Shown here: piece after piece, positions 61,878 through 64,000 of the stretch
Layout of the letters: every line of letters begins with the position of its first letter
How positions within the stretch are numbered: position 1 is the first letter of the stretch
Assembly: GCA_037367355.1 (NCBI GenBank)
Contig: CM074696.1
Location: 4,464,001-4,528,000, forward strand
Reading direction: 5' to 3'
Length of the DNA: 64,000 nt
Origin: Neoscytalidium dimidiatum
Lineage: Eukaryota; Ascomycota; Dothideomycetes; Botryosphaeriales; Botryosphaeriaceae
The notes under the pieces: model-generated
Databases searched by the model: none
The model's input: the letters and a program-made list of their open reading frames with translations, nothing else
What the model was told of the DNA's origin: nothing
Position numbers and translations under genes: made by a program

Positions 61878-63793
61878 ACTTTTGCCGATGAGATGGCGAT
61901 ATGACCGGTCAATAAGGTCCAGACAAGTCGTCGTGGGCGTTTTGGGAGCGCGGTGCGTGCGACCCGGCCCAGCGCCCCCCGTCCTTGCAGAACAAAGGCG
62001 CGGAAGGATAGGCGCAGCTTCCATCGCGGAAGGCTTGCAGGCGCATCCGGCAGATACGACGTGTTTGAGCGATCAAAAGGCAGATCTGTGGTGACACAGC
62101 CAGAGCAAACCGGGTTGGCGTTGCTTTTGGAGCTGCCGGAAGTGCGCGCTTCGCAGTTAGAGTGGCAGGCGTTTGTGCTGCCCGCGACGCGGCTGCTGGC
62201 TACTGGCTGCGGGTTGCGGGCTGACGGGGCGACTGGGTGGCTTGCTCCAGGGCGGCGAAGGGAGCGCAGCACCGAGTCGATCAAACACAGACGTGCGCCT
62301 TTCCAGAGTCCTTCCAGAAGACCCGGCCGCACTGATTGGAGCCGCGGGAGCGAGCTGGGGCGGCGTGCGGGCCTCGGCTGCGCCGTGCAGGAGCTGCTCC
62401 GGGCCTCTTTCAGCAGCTGGCCCGCCTCTCTTGCTGCCCAGCGCGACGACGCTCAGCGTCGCGAGGGAAAGAGTAGCGCGAGAGGACTGCTGCTGCCTGG
62501 CGCTGCCGCGGCTGCGGGCTCCACGTGCGCTACAAGGAGGGCCTCTCTTCTGACGCAGGCTGTGAATCAGCGGTGATAACGCAGATAAAGGGCGCTGAGT
62601 CGCCAGAGAGGCAGCTTTCCGACCGCCGATTTGGGTCGCTGCGAGCTTACCATTGACCCGGGAGGCGGCTGGGGGCGAGGCAAGCTGGCGCCTGGCAGCT
62701 GGCGGCTTGGGGCTTGGGGCGTTGGCTGCGACGACGTCGCAGCTGGAGACGCACATCGACGCGGGCGTCGGATGCCTTCCCGCGCGCTTCTAGCATGCTT
62801 TAGCCCGCGCTGGCACGGCTTCTAGTCAGGTTCTAGCGGGCTTCAACGCGAGTCACGGCCGGGCGCCCGCGCATTGACAGCAGGCTCACTGGCCGCCGCT
62901 CGGCCTGCGGGTGCGCCAGCTGTCGCGCGCCATCAGACGGACGCGGTGTCATCGCCCGCCGCTCAGCGAGAGCCCAGCCAGAGCTCAGCGAGAGCGCTCA
63001 GCAGGTGGCGGCGCCGCGGCTGCTGCGCGCAGCCAGGGCGCGGGCTGCTCTGCAAGAGCGTTGGCGCGGGCGTCGGGCGTTGGCTGGCGGCGCGCTCCCT
63101 GCTGGACGCCGGCGTGCGGCGTTGGAGCGCTGGTGGAAACGGGCTGCTCGCGTTAGCGGAATTTCATGCCAGGTACGAGACCGCAAGCCAGGGGCATCCC
63201 TTCCGCTGGAACTGCTGGATCATCTGTGCCCGTCGATCCCCTTGCCATTTGCCAGAAATTATGGCTTTTGCGCAGCAGGGTCTCCTTTGAAACAGCCCGA
63301 AGAGCCGTCGGCCGGCACGTCATGTCATGTCGCTGCAAAATGCGTCCAAATTTCATTTGTCTCTCGCTTCCTGCCAAGCTAGGTCGCAGTGCTTTTGCGT
63401 TGGAAAGGGGCATGCTCTATATCTACCACCGGCGCCCGTCCTCCAGCCCAGCCCAGCCCATCTCATTCACTCCGAGCTACCTACCCTCCTCCTGCCCAAG
63501 GCGACGCCTCTCCTCCTCCTCCTCTCCTCTCCTCTCCCAGCGCAAGTGTTTGCTTGCCTGTGCCATTCCCGGCCCTCCTCCGCCGACTCTCGTGCCTGCG
63601 TTCGCCTCTGTGGTCTGCGACACCAGCTTGCCGTCGCTTGATAACTTTCACCCGACAACCCCGGTCTTCCCGCTTTTGCACCACCATCCACCGCCGCCAG
63701 GCCGCGCCCTCCCGGTCCCCAATTCCTCGCCGTCGGACCCGCAGCTCTCCTCAGCTGCCGCTTACTCCCTGCACGACCTCGCCCGTCTTTCCC

Positions 63794-63868
63794 GTAAGTT
63801 CTTCCGCTGACCGCAGCTGACTGCGTCGTGCGAGCCTGATGAGCAATTGGGGGCTAACATTTAAGCAG
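63794..63868 (+). other. Probable 5' UTR intron of the right-edge gene
   Basis: Donor GTAAGT at 63794, branch-like GGGCTAACA at about 63851-63859, acceptor AAGCAG ending at 63868, 17 bp before the ATG. Confidence 0.55.
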
Positions 63869-63885
63869 GCCTCGAATCCGCAACC

Positions 63886-64000
63886 ATGATTCTCAGGGAA
63901 ACCGCCTCTGCCTCGACCAACATGGGCCGCGGTGCCTACGACACGACCGGCACCCCCAAGCCTACGCAGCCGCCGCCACCCAAGCGCAGGTAAACTGCCA
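63886..64000 (+). CDS. First exon of a gene cut by the window edge
   Basis: ATG at 63886 in the context AACCATGAT starts a frame beginning MILRETASASTNMGRGAYDTTG and continuing into a Pro-rich run and KR. A good donor (AG/GTAAAC) lies at about 63990, so coding in this window probably ends there. The start follows a likely leader intron and a long pyrimidine-rich promoter. The product cannot be named from about 35 residues. Confidence 0.5.

Larger units (their letters stand above)
58128..63793. other. GC-rich gene-poor stretch
   Basis: About 5.7 kb without a supportable gene. It starts with GGA/GGT repeats in the FIT leader (58137-58160). Long ORFs on both strands between 58.8 and 63.4 kb are Arg/Ala/Pro/Ser-biased with no domain. 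Simple repeats include GTGTGG at about 60591-60610, CGT trinucleotides at 61794-61817 and a heptamer array at 61836-61877. The last few hundred bases (63.4-63.8 kb) are pyrimidine-rich, as expected for a promoter and leader of the gene at 63886. Confidence 0.5.

Overview
This is a fungal nuclear window, most likely from a filamentous ascomycete (Pezizomycotina). The genes carry short spliceosomal introns, mostly 46-120 bp, with GT donors, CTAAC/CTGAC-type branch points and YAG acceptors. The encoded proteins (EF-1alpha, a fungal ferric reductase, a Vps21-type Rab5, SLS1-type, Scs3/FIT-type, Tad1 and NT-C2 proteins) are typical ascomycete housekeeping families. The class is not certain from sequence alone; Dothideomycetes is only a guess.

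Layout, left to right. 0.3-2.6 kb: TPR-DnaJ co-chaperone (+). 5.1-7.3 kb: serine/proline-rich membrane protein (+). 9.0-7.9 kb: Nudix hydrolase (-). 11.0-12.3 kb: glutamine-rich protein with an AT-hook-like motif (+). 16.8-14.9 kb: ferric reductase (-). 17-23.8 kb: GC-rich gene-poor stretch. 24.7-23.9 kb: small membrane protein (-). 27.1-25.6 kb: TAD1 (-), divergent from an NT-C2 domain gene at 27.5-28.9 kb (+). 29.4-32.4 kb: SLS1-type mitochondrial inner-membrane protein (+). 33.7-35.6 kb: TEF1 (+). 35.6-40.6 kb: AT-rich block with a decayed zinc-finger regulator, a decayed short-chain dehydrogenase and three copies of a short inverted-repeat element. 41.7-40.7 kb: Rab5 GTPase (-). 44.2-45.7 kb: C2H2 protein (+). 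49.3-55.8 kb: second AT-rich block with one small secreted-protein gene at 53.2 kb (+) and more repeat copies. 58.1-57.1 kb: FIT/Scs3 protein (-). 58.2-63.8 kb: GC-rich, gene-poor. 63.9 kb to the end: first exon of a cut-off gene (+).

The genes do not form an operon-like or biosynthetic unit. They are conserved single genes separated by unusually long intergenic DNA. Two compartments are visible: GC-rich DNA holding the intact genes, and AT-rich blocks holding relics, repeats and the lineage-specific-looking secreted protein. The best leads are the dispersed hairpin element family (about eight loci), the gene graveyard at 36-40 kb and the secreted-protein candidate. I found no convincing multi-gene system that is new. 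No tRNA or rRNA gene or CRISPR array was recognised. Exon boundaries come from reading splice signals and family conservation, not from transcripts.
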